Assembly: GCA_034336665.1 (NCBI GenBank)
Contig: CM067572.1
Span: 303,786 to 367,785 of the forward strand
DNA length: 64,000 nt
Source of the DNA: Luscinia megarhynchos
Taxonomy: Eukaryota; Chordata; Aves; Passeriformes; Turdidae
Direction of reading: 5' to 3'
Shown piece by piece: positions 51,326 to 63,736 of this stretch. A program made the translations under genes and the position numbers. The notes beneath the pieces are model-generated. The model saw only the letters and a program-made list of their open reading frames with translations, ran no database searches and was not told where the DNA came from. How positions within the stretch are numbered: the first letter of the stretch is position 1; each line of letters opens with the position of its first letter.

Positions 51326-52684
51326 TCCTTTGGGAGGGTCTTGTCCTGCTGCTGTGAATAGCTCAGCACTGGCAGCCAACTGTGTCACCTCCCTGGCCTG
51401 TCCCCTGCCAGCTGGGGGCAGAGGGACGTGTTGGTGCCACACCTGGGCTGGTGGCACACAGCCTCAGGCACTCAGCAGCTGCTCTTGTTGGAGTGCTTGG
51501 GCCAGCATAAATTACTTTGGTTCTGGGAGAATAACCTCAGCTTCTAGTGCAAAACCAGCAAACTTGATTCACCAGATGACCGAGACTGATTGGGTAAAAT
51601 AGAAAAACATTCTGAACTTTCTTAGCATGCAAATCATGTTGTCTTGGCACAGCACATAAAAGGGAAGCTGCATAAATCATTGGAAATGCTCGGTCCCTTC
51701 TGAGATCAGACTCTTGTGCTGTCCCCTGTGACTCTTCCACAGCAGCCTTAGGGCAGTTCTTGACTTCTGTGGCATGGCTGCCACGTTTCAAAGTTCACCC
51801 TGCTTCACTGAACATGAGAATAATATTTATAAGTTGTTTTATTTATATATTTATTACCCTGAACTTACCAGAAGTCATGTAGTTCCAAGTACACATTTTA
51901 GCTATTTATGGAAACTAATTCAGCTGTTTAATAAATATTTCCTATTACAGTTACAGTAATACAGTTACTAGGCCAGTGGTCACTATTGCCAGAAATATTT
52001 TTTGAACTGCAAAATGGAGTAAATCAGAGGAGGTGATCTCACTGGATGGTACCTCTGATGTTAGGAGGAAGCTGGAAAAGGAGGAAGCACAGCACACACC
52101 ACAAGTTGTGCTGAGTGTGCTAGAAGAAGAATCTTATTTTCAGCTTTTTCTCTGTAATGTGGCAGGAGTGCTGGTACTGGTGGCACTTCGCAGTGCTGTC
52201 CCTGCTGGTGTGATCCAGTGGGAAAGCTGCTGGGGGTGTCCCTGTGGGGCAGAGGGGTGGTGGGGCAGGAGGAAACAGCGAGTGTGGTCAGGGCTGCTCT
52301 GACCCTTCCCTGTGTGCCAGCCTGGGTGCATGTGGGTGAGACAGGCCTGCTGGAAGTGCAGTCTCCTCCTGAGGGCACTGCCTGCGGTGCCTCTGGAGGT
52401 GTGTTGGTGCTCTTGACTTGTTGCAAGTTTGCCAAGAGACTAAAATTTTGCTATTTACTGCTCTTCTTGTGAGGTTTGCCATAGGGCAATGCCTGGGTTC
52501 TACTCCTTCAGAGAATAAGGGTATGCAAAATGCACTGCTGGGCTATGTCACCTCTGCAGTGGCACGTTGGGGGCACTCCTGTTTGCCACAGGAGGCAGAG
52601 GAGGAAAGCGGGATGAGGCTGGGATTGGGGTGGCAGAAGGGACGGGGGCACTGCAGGGGCAGGGGGGAGGGCCTGCCGTGCTGG
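51326..52684. other. Spacer, no gene recognised
   Basis: AT-rich centre (51790-52000) flanked by mixed sequence; no feature recognised. Confidence 0.4.
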
Positions 52685-53310
52685 TGCCAGATGTGGCAGT
52701 GCCAGTGTCAGATGTGGCAGTGCTGGTGTCAGATGTGGCAGTGCCAGTGTCAGATTTGGCAGTGCTGGTGTCAGATGTGGCAGTGTCACTGTCAGATATG
52801 GCAGTGCCAGTGTCAGATGTGGCAGTGCTGGTGTCAGATGTGGCAGTGCTGGTGTCAGATTTGGCAGTGCCAGTGTCAGATGTGGCAGTGCTGGTGTCAG
52901 ATGTGGCAGTGCTGGTGTCAGATTTGGCAGTATGGGTGTCAGATGTGGCAGTGCTGGTGTCAGATGTGGCAGTGCTGGTGTCAGATTTGGCAGTATGGGT
53001 GTCAGATGTGGCAGTGCTGGTGTCAGATATGGCAGTGCCAGTGTCAGATGTGGCAGTGACAGTGTCAGATGTGGCAGTGACAGTGTCAGATGTGGCAGTG
53101 TCACTGTCAGATGTGGCAGTGCCAGTGTCAGATGTGGCAGTGCCAGTGTCAGATGTGGCAGTGACAGTGTCAGATGTGGCAGTATCACTGTCAGCTGTGG
53201 CAGTGCCAGTGTCAGATGTGGCAGTATGGGTGTCAGATGTGGCAGTGCCAGTGTCAGATGTGGCAGTGTCAGTGTCAGATGTGGCAGTGTCACTGTCAGA
53301 TGTGCCGGTG
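52685..53310. repeat. 21-base array (gtggcagtgctggtgtcaga)
   Basis: About 30 copies with gctggtg, gccagtg, gtcactg and gacagtg variants. The unit is a multiple of three, giving long heptapeptide-repeat frames (DVAVLVS) that are not supported as a gene. Confidence 0.96.
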
Positions 53311-53401
53311 CCCCTCCTCCCGCAGGGCTCCAGAAGGCTCCCTCAGGGCAGCAGCCACCACTGCAGTGTCCCCCCTTCCTGCTCTCTGGAGCCCTCAGGT
53401 G

Positions 53402-53712
53402 AGGGGACACAGAGCAGAGGAGAGCTAACAGGGACACACAGGGCAGAGGAGAGCCAACAGGGACACACAGGGCAGAGGAGAGCTAACAGGGACACACAGG
53501 GCAGAGGACAGCTGACAGGGACACAGAGCAGGAATCCAACAGGGACACACAGGGCAGAGGAGAGCCAGCAGGGACACACAGAGCAGGAATCCAACAGGGA
53601 CACACAGGGCAGAGGACAGCTAACAGGGACACAGAGCAGGAATCCAACAGGGACACAGGGCAGAGGACAGCTAACAGGGACACAGAGCAGGAATCCAACA
53701 GGGACACACAGC
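53402..53712. repeat. ~29-base array (gggacacacagggcagagga...)
   Basis: About 11 copies with a recurring gagcaggaatccaaca variant. Confidence 0.94.
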
Positions 53713-54214
53713 AAAGATAAGGTTCTGTATTTCCCATTAAAGCCTCGGGCTCCTTAGGACACAGTGTCAGGACACCTCAAGGGCAGAATTCCATTTCTGT
53801 CTCACAAAAAGCACCAGTAACCAGTTTCATTTCTTCTTCCTGTCCAGCAGACTCCGTGCTCTTTTGAATCAGAAATTTAACAGTTTTGTCTTCCTGATAA
53901 GCTACATTTTTCATTCTCTTTTTACTTCTGATTTTTAGACCTAAGTATCCATTATTCTGAGCACGTTTTTAGCCTTAGCAGGCTGTAGTCTGTGAAGAAT
54001 CTGTGCAAGCCCTGATGCTCAGATGGAAACTTGGGCAATGCTTTGAGCTCCTTGCACACAGCATAATTTTCAAATTTCAAACTCAAATACTCCATTTTCT
54101 AAATGAAGCCTCAAAATCCCCCACTGAGATCCTTCCTGTCTCACATCAGTTGTCATGTGGGAATTGGGGAGTGGCGGATGTGAGAGGAAATGTTAGGTCA
54201 GGAAAGAGTAGTTT

Positions 54215-54350
54215 AAGAAAATAATAATAGTAATAATGATAGTAATAATGATAGTAATAATGATAGTAATAATGATGATGATGGTGATAATAACAATACT
54301 ACTACTACTACTACTATTAATAATAATGATAACAATAATAATAAAATTAT
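54215..54350. repeat. (AATAATGATAGT)n and (ACT)n / (AAT)n microsatellites
   Basis: About 130 bases of taataatgatag units running into actactactact and ataataataa. Confidence 0.93.
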
Positions 54351-54759
54351 AATGGAGGAAAATAACCAGGAGAGAGAGAAACCCGAGAAAAACAACAGCT
54401 AAACCATGAGTGTAATCAACATCACTCCCATCCCAAACCCAAACACATTTCTGTACCAACTACCGGGAAAAAATTAACTCTATCCCAGCTAAAACCAGAG
54501 CCCTGGGTCAATAAAACACTGTAATGATTTTTAGTTTCATTGTCCAAAAACTGGGGTTTTAAAAGTAATAAAATGGGGATCAAGGGCGTTTTCCCCCTTT
54601 AGTATGATATTTTAATACTAGCATTTGTCATTCAAATATTTCATTTTAACTTCTGTTTTCTGATGTTTTAAACTATGATTTTCTCGGTCATAAATCGAAA
54701 CAAAAGTAGCCGCGTTAAAAAATGTTATTTTTAAAGGCAGATGAGAAGAGTACTTGCCT

Positions 54760-55880
54760 GCGGGTGCTGTCTGCTGGCACAGCTGGAGCCCGGGCAGCAG
54801 TTTCTGTACCGCTTTCCGTCAGTGAGCGAGTTAAACCCGCTCCTTTGCGCTGTTAGCTGTCGGCGCTGTGCGGAACGCCAGGATGCCCACCTGCTCTGCC
54901 GATTCAAAAGGCAAAATTGCAGCGGCAGTTACTTAGAAACGCCCGAGGATGCTCGAGAGCGTTTGCAGGACAGGTGACGGGCGGCGGAGTCTCACCTGGG
55001 CAGGAGGGACGGAAGGCGGGCGGGTCCCTCTTGCGCCCACCGAGCCCCCGAGCCTCGGCAGCGGCGGGGCAGCGGCCGGGGGCGATCCGGGGCACGGGGA
55101 GCGGATCTGGGAAGGTTCTGCCCGTTCGGAGCCGCTCCCGGTTCTGCCCGTTCGGAGCCGATCCCGGTTCTGCCCGTTCGGACCCGGTCCCGGTGCTGCT
55201 CGTTTGGAGCCGGTCCCGGTGCTATCCCTGCAGGTTCAGACCCGGTCCCGGGATGGTTCTGTCCGCTCTGACCCGGTCCCGGTTCTGTTCCTTCTGACCC
55301 GGTCCCGGTTCTGCCCGTTCGGACCCGGTCCCGGGGCCGTCCCTGCCCGCCGGTCCCGCCGCTCCCAGCGCAGCCCCGCGCGGTTTCGGGGCAGAAAGGG
55401 GAAGGGCAGTGAGCCGGTCCTGCCCAGCCCAGCGGTGGCCCCGCTCTCAGTCCTGGCCGGTCCTGCCCAGCCCAGCCGCGCCCGGTGCTGCCCAGCCCAG
55501 CCGTGGTCCCGCTCTCAGCCCAGCCGTGGTCCCGCTCCCAGCCCAGCCGTGGTCCCGCTCTCAGCCCGGCCGTGGTCCCGCTCTCAGCCCAGCCGTGGTC
55601 CCGCTCCCAGCCCAGCCGTGGTCCCGCTCTCAGCCCGGCCGTGGTCCCGCTCTCTGCCCAGCCGTGGTCCCGCTCTCTGCCCAGCCCGGCCGTGCCCAGC
55701 AGCTCCGGGAGCGGCGCAGCGCGGCCGGCACAGCCGAGCGCTCCCGGCTGCCCCGGTTGGATTTTCCCGAGCTGTTCCCGGGCTGGGCGAGCTCCCCGTG
55801 ACGCGTCCTGCCCCGGAGCCGCGGCTCCCAGCCCGGGCTTTGAACCGGGGCCAGGGGCTGAGCGCTGCCTGCTGCCGCTG
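54760..55880 (-). promoter_or_regulatory. CpG island, candidate upstream promoter for P2RY14
   Basis: An isolated CpG-dense kilobase in AT-richer surroundings. On the minus strand a good donor (CCCAG|GTGAG, exon end at 54996) is present, as expected for a 5' non-coding exon transcribed toward P2RY14, whose coding exon has its own acceptor 6.3 kb away. The link is inference. Two GC-rich arrays lie within: about 55110-55350 (gttctgcccgttcggagccg) and 55425-55690 (cccagccgtggtcccgctct). Confidence 0.45.
55425..55690. repeat. 23-base array (cccagccgtggtcccgctct)
   Basis: About 11 copies, alternating ctcagcc, cccagcc and ctgccca endings, inside the CpG island. Confidence 0.93.
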
Positions 55881-55899
55881 GACACGATTCCGGGAACAC

Positions 55900-58800
55900 T
55901 CGCTGGCTCTTCGGCGTTTCTGTTTTCTTTCTCTTCTTTTTCGTGCTATTCTTTCCTTTTAACCTTAAATATCCGCTTGGCTTCCTCCCTTCCTGTTCTT
56001 CCCGTAAATTTCCTGGGAGGCTTTGAAACCAAGCACAGAATGAGCAGGGATGTATGGTAATAGCAGAGCTGTTATTTCCTCTGTGGCTGTAGGAAAGGAG
56101 TGTATTCTGAGGGAGAGCTGAGGTTTGGGGAGATAAATCGAGGTTTAAATGTTTATTTAAAAATGGTGAAATATGTACATTGTTACCTTAGAGCAAGTAA
56201 ACATTTAGTGCAGGACTTGAGCTCTGCTTGACAGCGGGTCACCTAACCCTACAGAAAACACACAATTCCCCTGGACTGTGCTTCTGGGAGGGTTATCCGT
56301 GCAGGAGAAGGGCCCAGAGGCACGGGAGACACAGGTGCCTTCTCCCTGTGTGCTGCTGCCATGCCCACATCCCTTACTGGGGCCACTGTGAGTTACCCTG
56401 GACCTGACTCTCTTCCCCCCCACAAATTTCACCGAGTATCTCTCTGTGCAATAAGGGGGTAACCTGAGAGGCAGAATGGTCTGTACATTCTCGTCAGTGC
56501 TCCTGCCCCTCTCTCCATCCTGAGACTCACAGCCCAAAGCTGCAGTGTTCAATCCACGGTTTTGGGGTGATGGCTTTGGGTGCTGCTTTCACTGACAATT
56601 TCAATTCTCAACAATTTTGATTCTGGTGCTGCTTTCACTGACAATTTCAGTTCTGGTGTTACTTTCATTGACAATTTCGTGCTTCCCCTTTGGATCAGGC
56701 AGAACAAATGAGGCTTCCCAGGTGCTCCCCAGGAGACACCACTCAGCCAAGCTTTCCTCTCTTGCCATGCACCCTGTGGTCATCTCTTGGAGCAGGGATG
56801 AGAGCAGTGAATCAGGCCAGGCTTTGGTTTAAAGGCCGTGGGCTCTCTAAGATAGGAAGGAGCACGGGAAGCCCAAAGAAGAGTTTGTGCAGTGCTGTCC
56901 AGTGTAAGATGCCAGCCTGTGGTTGATTAAATGCTGCAGCACAGATAATTTTCTGCAGTGAGAAGTAAGCAGTTGTCCAGGGCAGAGGATTAAGGGCTCA
57001 AAGAGTGGGTGGGGTGCCTGAGCTCTGTGTACAGCTTCACCCCGTTGGAATGACTCTGGCCAGCAGGGCAAACCAAGAGGCTGCTCTGTTATACAAACAC
57101 GGGTATTTTTCCAAAATGCCAGCCAAGTCCAGAGTTTAAGGATCTCAAGATGTGGCTGCTGTTTTTGAAGGGCCACCAGCAGGCCCTGTACTTCACCATG
57201 CACTTCAGGTGCCTTAAGAACAAACTGATGATGTATTTTACCTTTAGCCATCCAAGTCTGCTTCTTCCCCCAAAATCCCAAATTCCCTGCTGCTGGCTGT
57301 TTTGTTGAGAGAAGCTGTTAACATTTTGTCTGAGCTCAGGGCCTAGGAAGGGAATCCTTCTGGATCCTGCTGGTGGGTTTCTGTCCCAGAGCTGGAGAAT
57401 GCAGAGCCAGAGAGGGCAGAGCACTGCTGGGTGTCCCAGCACGTCTGGGGACAGAAACTGGGGGTGCTGTGACAGCAGGGCTGGGCTGGGCTGGCAGCTC
57501 TGAGTCTCTGCTGGCAGGATGCTGGTGGCTCCTGGCCCGGGCTCTGGGCAGGATCTGACAGCCCCAAACCACTGCCATGAGGAGGGGTGTCTGTGCCAGG
57601 GTCACTGTGCCCTTCCAGACCTGCTGAAGCTCCCATGCCTCCAGCCCTGACCACGAACTCGTGCAGACCCTGGGGTCCCAGCCTGGGAACTGCTACAAGC
57701 AGGATGAACAAGACAAATATTTTACTGGGATAATCCCCCTAGAAGCCAGCTCATTAAAAAAGTATTGCAGGACTTCTAGCTGTGTCTTTACCCTGTCAAA
57801 TCTGCCAGCAAATGCTCTGTGCTCAGCTTGGTCTGGGTGCTGGGGGGATGTGTCCTGCCCTGGAGCAGCCTCTGGGGCTCCAAGGTCTGTCTGGAGCTCT
57901 CCCATCACCTTGGGGGCACCACTCAGGGGCACCACTGCTGCTCCCAGCAGCTTTCTGCCCTGTGGGGTGGCAGCAGAGGGGTGCTGAGGGAGGGACGGTG
58001 CTGGACTGAGTTAGAAATGCTTCATGTGGGATTAGATTAAGGAATTTTCCTTACTTAGTCAAAGTAGGCTTTCCTGCAGATGGGTCTCTTGTCTTTCAGC
58101 CACAGACAGCACTTTTCCTGGTTGCACATTTGTACTTCAAATCCACAATTTTTGCAGTTTCTCAGGTGTCACTTTCTCAAAAGAGAACTGTTTTTGAAGC
58201 ACCTCATTTTCTGACTTCAGAACCACACATTCTGCATCTGTAACCTTTTCAGGAAATGGGGAGCTTTTGATTTCCTTTTGCATGCAAGATAAACTCTCCT
58301 CAAAAACTGCACAAACAACTCCTTTATCTTTACCACTTTAATGTGGACAAAAAACTTTTCAAGTGGTGTTTGTTCTGGGGAGGGTGAGGAGGACAAACCC
58401 ATTGATCTGCCCCTGCAGATTTGTGTTGAGCTCTCACCCCCAGCTGGATGCAGAATTGGGGTGTCTCTTATCCCTGGGTAAGCACTGATGTGCAGAGCTC
58501 TGTGGGTGGGACTGCAGTCCAACCCTGTGCTGTTTGTGGGTGCATTTTACAGAACAGAGGTGTGGGTGGGGGTGGGCTGGGTTTGCAGAGCATTTCTGGT
58601 TAACACAGACCACAGGACCCTCATCCTGTCTGTGCCTGCCCCGTGGGCTCCACTGCACGCTGAGTTCTGTCATTTCTTGTTTCGTGCTTCCAGCCCCGAG
58701 CACAGCTGGGTGAGCCTGTCACAGCCACTGCCATCTGTGCCTCCCCTGCTTCATTCCTGCTGGGGGCCAGTGCAGAGACAGATCTGTAGCCATTTAGGTG

Positions 58801-60660
58801 GCTTTGGTTTCCTTCTTTAGGATTCCTGTGAAGCTGCACTGGTGTAAAGTCACAGGAAGGGTCATTACCAGAGAAACCACAGGAGCAGGGCACAAGGTAG
58901 ATGCAATGACAAAAGTCCTGCAGCAGGAGTGATCAGGAGCTGGCTCTGAGCCCAGGTTCAAATCACATTTCTCCCAAATACTGCCCTGGCATGAAGAGCT
59001 CTGCCTTGGCTATTCAATCAGAGTCTGTAGGATAGAATTACATCTGAGCTACAAACACTGTAGAGCAATTCTTCCTGAATGTAAAAGATCCCAGATGTTA
59101 ATGAATTGTTCAATTGTTCAGGAATTGCTCCTTGCACTCTTGGGTCAGATCTGCTGTTGTACTTCCACCCAGAAAACTGTGTTTCCTCTTAAATCTGGGA
59201 CTCTGGGACTGCACAGCCACAGTTCGTGTCCATGTCTGCCCTGGTGTGGCTCTGAAAGGGACAGCTCAGGGCCTGAGACTTTCTGCACAACTTCCTTGCA
59301 GCTCTTTCTTTCAAGATGAACTTTTGGAGACCAAAATTCCATGGTAAATCTGGGTAAGCTGAATGCAGTTATCTGGTATCTGGGGACTGGGCTATTGTTG
59401 TACAGTTCATTTTTAGCCCTGGGAAAATACTTCACAAAGAGCATCGAGGAGCTGTCCTGTGTGTGAGTGTGTGTCCAAAGCAGTGATTGTCACAGGATTG
59501 TCACAGGATTGTCACAGGATTGTCACAGGATTATCACAGGTACAGCCTGCCAAGGAAAGTGAGCTGCCCCTCTCCAGTGCCCCCTGCCCAGGGACCCCCA
59601 GGGTCTGCCCCTGGAGGGGCCTTTGGGCTTTGCTGGGCTGGTGTGGGAAGGACACGTGGGGAAAGGTCACTGTGCACTTAGCACAGCAATTATCAGGCAC
59701 AGTTTAACCTTTGAACCTTGTGTTTGAGCCACAAACCCTTGGTGATTTGCCCTTGTGGAAGGGACACCAGGAGCACTCAGTCTTGGTTTGCTTTAACCAC
59801 GAGAGACCTTTGAGGACAGCCTCTGGTTAGGAATGTCTGCACAGAGCTGATCTTCCAGTCCCAAATATTTTTGTTTGGTTCCATTTGGTGATTGTGGGAA
59901 TTAAAGCCATGCAGCCCAGACCCAGAATGGTTCTCTCAGTATGGTTTTTATGTGCATGGACTGCTTAGGGTGCAAGCTGGCAGATTTGGTCCCAAACTTG
60001 TCTGTGTGAAAAAACTGTGTGAACAGTTTTCTACAGAGCTGGTTGGGAAACAGGGTTTGTCTGTGGTATTTTAGCCATTTGAAGTATTTTTATTTAAAGT
60101 AGGATAAATACCCAAAGTATTCTGTCTTTCCTTTCCAGAAATGTTCTTCTGATCATGTAAGTGGTTTCATAATACTTGCATTAATCCAAATATTATCATA
60201 CTTACCTTTCAACTTCTTAATTATTCATAAACCAAAATCTAAACCTAAACCAAGTGTTTAAATTTAAAAAAAAATAGAAGAAAGAAACCTGTCTTTCAGT
60301 GGAAAACTTTATGAAAGATGTCCTTGTGCAGAGTTTAATCTTGTTATCTGAGTGCTGCATTTTCAGGGTTTTCCTGTCAAACCCATTTTGTTTTTGTGCA
60401 TTAAAAGGCAAGCCCTGCAGGGTGTGAGGCTGTGGCTGGCCGTCTGTTGCCCTCTCCTGCTGGTGCAGCTGAACTGCAGCCCGGGCTGGCAGGGAGCACG
60501 GAGTGCCAGGGCTGCAGCTGCCAGCCTGCCTTCCCTGGCTCCTTGGCCTTTGCTGAGCAGCTCATGCTCTAAAATGTGATTTAATGCCCAGTGAGCCAGG
60601 ACAGACTGATCCACGTGGGCATCACTGGGCTCAGTGCAGCCTGGGCGAGATGGAGCTGCT
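55900..60660. other. Spacer, no gene recognised
   Basis: Unique-looking sequence between the CpG island and the GPR87 3' array. It contains a short 11-base tandem (ttgtcacagga, about 5 copies) at 59485-59540. No exon recognised on either strand. Confidence 0.4.
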
Positions 60661-60664
60661 GGTC

Positions 60665-62325
60665 CCAGAGCAGGGGCATGGAGAGGCTGGGGTGGCACAG
60701 AGCCCGGTGGCACAGAGAGGCTGGGGTGGCACAGGGAGGCTGGGGTGGCACAGAGAGGCTGGAGTGGCACAGAGCCTGAGTGACACAGAGAGGCTGGGGG
60801 GGCACAGAGAGGCTGGGGGTGGCACAGAGAGGCTGGGGTGGCACAGAGAGGCTGGGGTGGCACAGAGAGGCTGGAGTGGCACAGAGCCTGAGTGACACAG
60901 AGAGAGGCTGGAGGGGCACAGAGAGGCTGGGGGGGGCACAGAGAGGCTGGGGGTGGCACAGAGAGAGGCTGGGGTGGCACAGAGAGGCTGGAGTGGCACA
61001 GAGGGAGGCTGGGGTGGCACAGAGAGGCTGGAGTGGCACAGAGAGCCTGGTGGCACTGAGAGGCTGGAGTGGCACAGAGCCCAGTGACACAGAGAGGCTG
61101 GAGGGGCACAGAGAGGCTGGAGTGGCACAGAGAGGCTGGGAGTGGCACAGAGAGGCTGGGGTGGCACAGAGCCCGGTGGCACTGAGAGGCTGGAGTGGCA
61201 CAGAGAGGCTGGGGGGCACAGAGAGGCTGGGGGGGGCACAGAGAGGCTGGGGTGGCACAGAGAGGCTGGAGTGGCACAGGGAGGCTGGGGTGGCACAGAG
61301 AGGCTGGAGTGGCACAGGGGAGGCTGGGGTGGCACAGGGGAGGCTGGGGTGGCACAGAGAGGCTGGAGTAGCACAGGGGAGGCCGGGGGTGGCACAGAGA
61401 GGCTGGGGGGGCACAGAGAGGATGGGGGGGCACAGAGAGGCTGGGGTGGCACAGAGAGGCTGGAGTGGCACAGAGAGGCTGGGGTGGCACAGAGAGGCTG
61501 GGGTGGCACAGAGCCCGGTGGCACTGAGGGAGGCTGGAGTGGCACAGAGAGGCTGGAGTGGCACAGAGAGGCTGGGGGGGCACAGAGAGGGCTGGGGGGG
61601 CACAGAGAGGCTGGGGTGGCACAGGGAGGCTGGGGTGGCACAGAGAGGCTGGAGTGGCACAGAGAGGCTGGGGGGCACAGACGGCACAGAGGCTGGGGGT
61701 GGCACAGAGAGGCTGGGGTGGCACAGAGAGGGATGGAGTGGCACAGAGAGGCTGGAGTGGCACAGAGAGGCTGGAGTGGCACAGAGCCCGAGTGGCACAG
61801 AGAGGCTGGGGGTGGCACAGAGAGGCTGGGGTGGCACAGAGGGAGGGATGGAGTGGCACAGAGAGGGATGGAGTGGCACAGGGAGGGATGGAGTGGCACA
61901 GAGGAGGCTGGGGGGCACAGAGCCAGCACAGAGAGGCTGGGAGTGGCACAGGGAGGGATGGAGTGGCACAGGGAGGCTGGGGTGGCACAGAGAGGCTGGG
62001 GTGGCACAGAGAGGATGGGGTGGCACAGAGAGGCTGGGGTGGCACAGAGGGGATGGAGTGGCACAGAGCCTGGTGGCACAGAGAGGCTGGGGGGGCACAG
62101 AGAGGCTGGGGGGGGCACAGAGAGGCTGGGGGTGGCACAGAGGAGGGATGGAGTGGCACAGGGGGAGGCTGGGAGGTGGCACAGAGAGGCTGGGGTGGCA
62201 CAGAGAGGCTGGGGTGGCACAGAGAGGCTGGGGTGGCACAGAGAGGATGGAGTGGCACAGAGAGGATGGAGTGGCACAGGGAGGCTGGGGTGGCACAGAG
62301 AGGCTGGGGGGCACAGAGCCCCGCG
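60665..62325. repeat. 1.65-kb, 19-base array 3' of GPR87
   Basis: About 85 copies of gaggctggggtggcacaga with small length changes and occasional gagcccggtggcac or gagggatggagtggcac variants. Frames up to 700 codons on the minus strand come from the repeat. Confidence 0.97.
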
Positions 62326-62675
62326 GCACAGGGGTCTGAGGGTCACCCTGAGGGTCCCCAGGGCTGTGCCACCTCCTCCCCTGGCCCTGCCCCGCTCCAT
62401 GCCACCCTGGGGAAGCTGATCCCCCCGTGGGTCCTGCTCCAGGCCGGGGCTCCGTCCTGGCTGCAGCCTCCGGGCTCAGGGCGGCTCTCGGAGCCGGGCC
62501 AGCCCCGTGCTGGCTCCCCAAGCACCAGGGACCAGCCTGGCACCCACCCCAGCAGCCCCAGCCCGGAGCGAGCCCGGTGCCCGGGCACGGGGCCTGGGCT
62601 GTGGGTGAGCTGCACAAACCCGAGCGCGTCTGTGCACCCGCAGCGAGCTCCCGGCTCAGGTTCCTACGGAGACAT

Positions 62676-62681
62676 TTTATT
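62676..62681 (-). terminator. GPR87: Possible GPR87 poly(A) signal
   Basis: Minus-strand AATAAA only 46 bases after the GPR87 stop codon; if used, the 3'UTR is very short and excludes the array. Confidence 0.45.
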
Positions 62682-62726
62682 TCCAGGATCCCCACGCCCT
62701 GCCGGGGCCAGCGGGGTCCCTGCGCC

Positions 62727-63736
62727 TCAGACGTCCGTGTACTCGTGGTAGATGCGCACCTCCGACCTCCTGACGCTCTGCAGGGAGCGGATGCTCTCGC
62801 TCCTGGTCCGCATGTTGGACTTCCTGAAGAGCCTGCGCGAGAACGAGCGGCACATGAAGAAATAGATGATGGGGTCCAGGCAGACGTTGCAGGCGGACAG
62901 GAACAGCGTCATCTCCTTGCAGTAGTACAGGATTTTATGTGCAGAGTCGTCCAAGATCTTGTCCAGGTGGCTGAAAGTGAAGGGTATTCGGCACAGGTGG
63001 TAGGGCAGGAAGCAGGTGAAGAACACGGCCACCACCACGCGGATGCTCTGGTTGTGCTTGCGCCGGCGGCTGGAGGAGCTGATGAACTGCTTGCTGGACC
63101 TGTGGATGTACCTGGAGATGGCGATGTAGCAGCCGATCAGCACCACCAGCACCACCACGAAGGTGCAGGTGTTGATGTAGAGCACGGCCGAGTGCCACCG
63201 GGCCCCCAGCGGGGATTTCAGCCGCACGCAGTCGTCCCCGCTCCGCCGGGCGGGCAGGGCGCTGGCGAGCACCAGGCTGGGCAGCGCCAGCAGCGCCATC
63301 GCCGCCCAGACGCAGCCCGACAGCACCTTGGTGAAGGTGATGCTGTACATCCGCGAGTCCCCGAAGGGCTTCACCACCTTGAGGTAGCGGTCGACGCTGA
63401 TGAGCCCCAGGAAGACGATGGTGGTGTACATGTTGGCGGAGAAGAGCACGGCGCCGTGGCGGCAGAGCGCGGCCAGCGGGCGCGGGGCCAGCCGCGCGTC
63501 CCGCAGCATCTTCAGCGGGAACGTCAGCGTCATCAGCAGGTCCGCCACCACGATGTTCTTCAGGTACAGGATGAAGCTGGTCTTGTTCCGGATGTGGAAG
63601 AAGATCCAGACGGCCAGCCCGTTGAGCAGCAGGCTGGCCAGGAAGATGAGCAGGTAGAGCAGCGGCAGCACGATGGTGGTGAAGGGCTCGGGCGCGCCCG
63701 CCGAGCTGGCGTTGGCCGAGCTGCTGTTGTCTCTGT
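62727..63736 (-). CDS. GPR87: GPR87, main coding exon (5' partial)
   Basis: P2Y-related receptor, proposed lysophosphatidic-acid responsive and a p53 target in mammals. The exon starts at 63736 after a ctcgttccccag acceptor, in phase 1; the short first coding exon is beyond or upstream of the window edge. Features: NSSSANASS glycosylation region, [20 protein letters not shown] (TM1), [97 protein letters not shown] and the tail [20 protein letters not shown]. The tail and the [15 protein letters not shown] loop are diagnostic for GPR87. The exon is unusually GC-rich, with Arg/Ala/Leu-rich substitutions in loop regions. Confidence 0.95.

Noticed and set aside
52508..53757. Frames of 309-396 codons with heptapeptide repeats
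   Set aside because: The 21-base unit is a multiple of three, so repeats look like a protein; no start context, domain or conservation.
60363..62751. Frames of 400-704 codons around the GPR87 3' array
   Set aside because: Artefacts of the 19-base repeat without stops.
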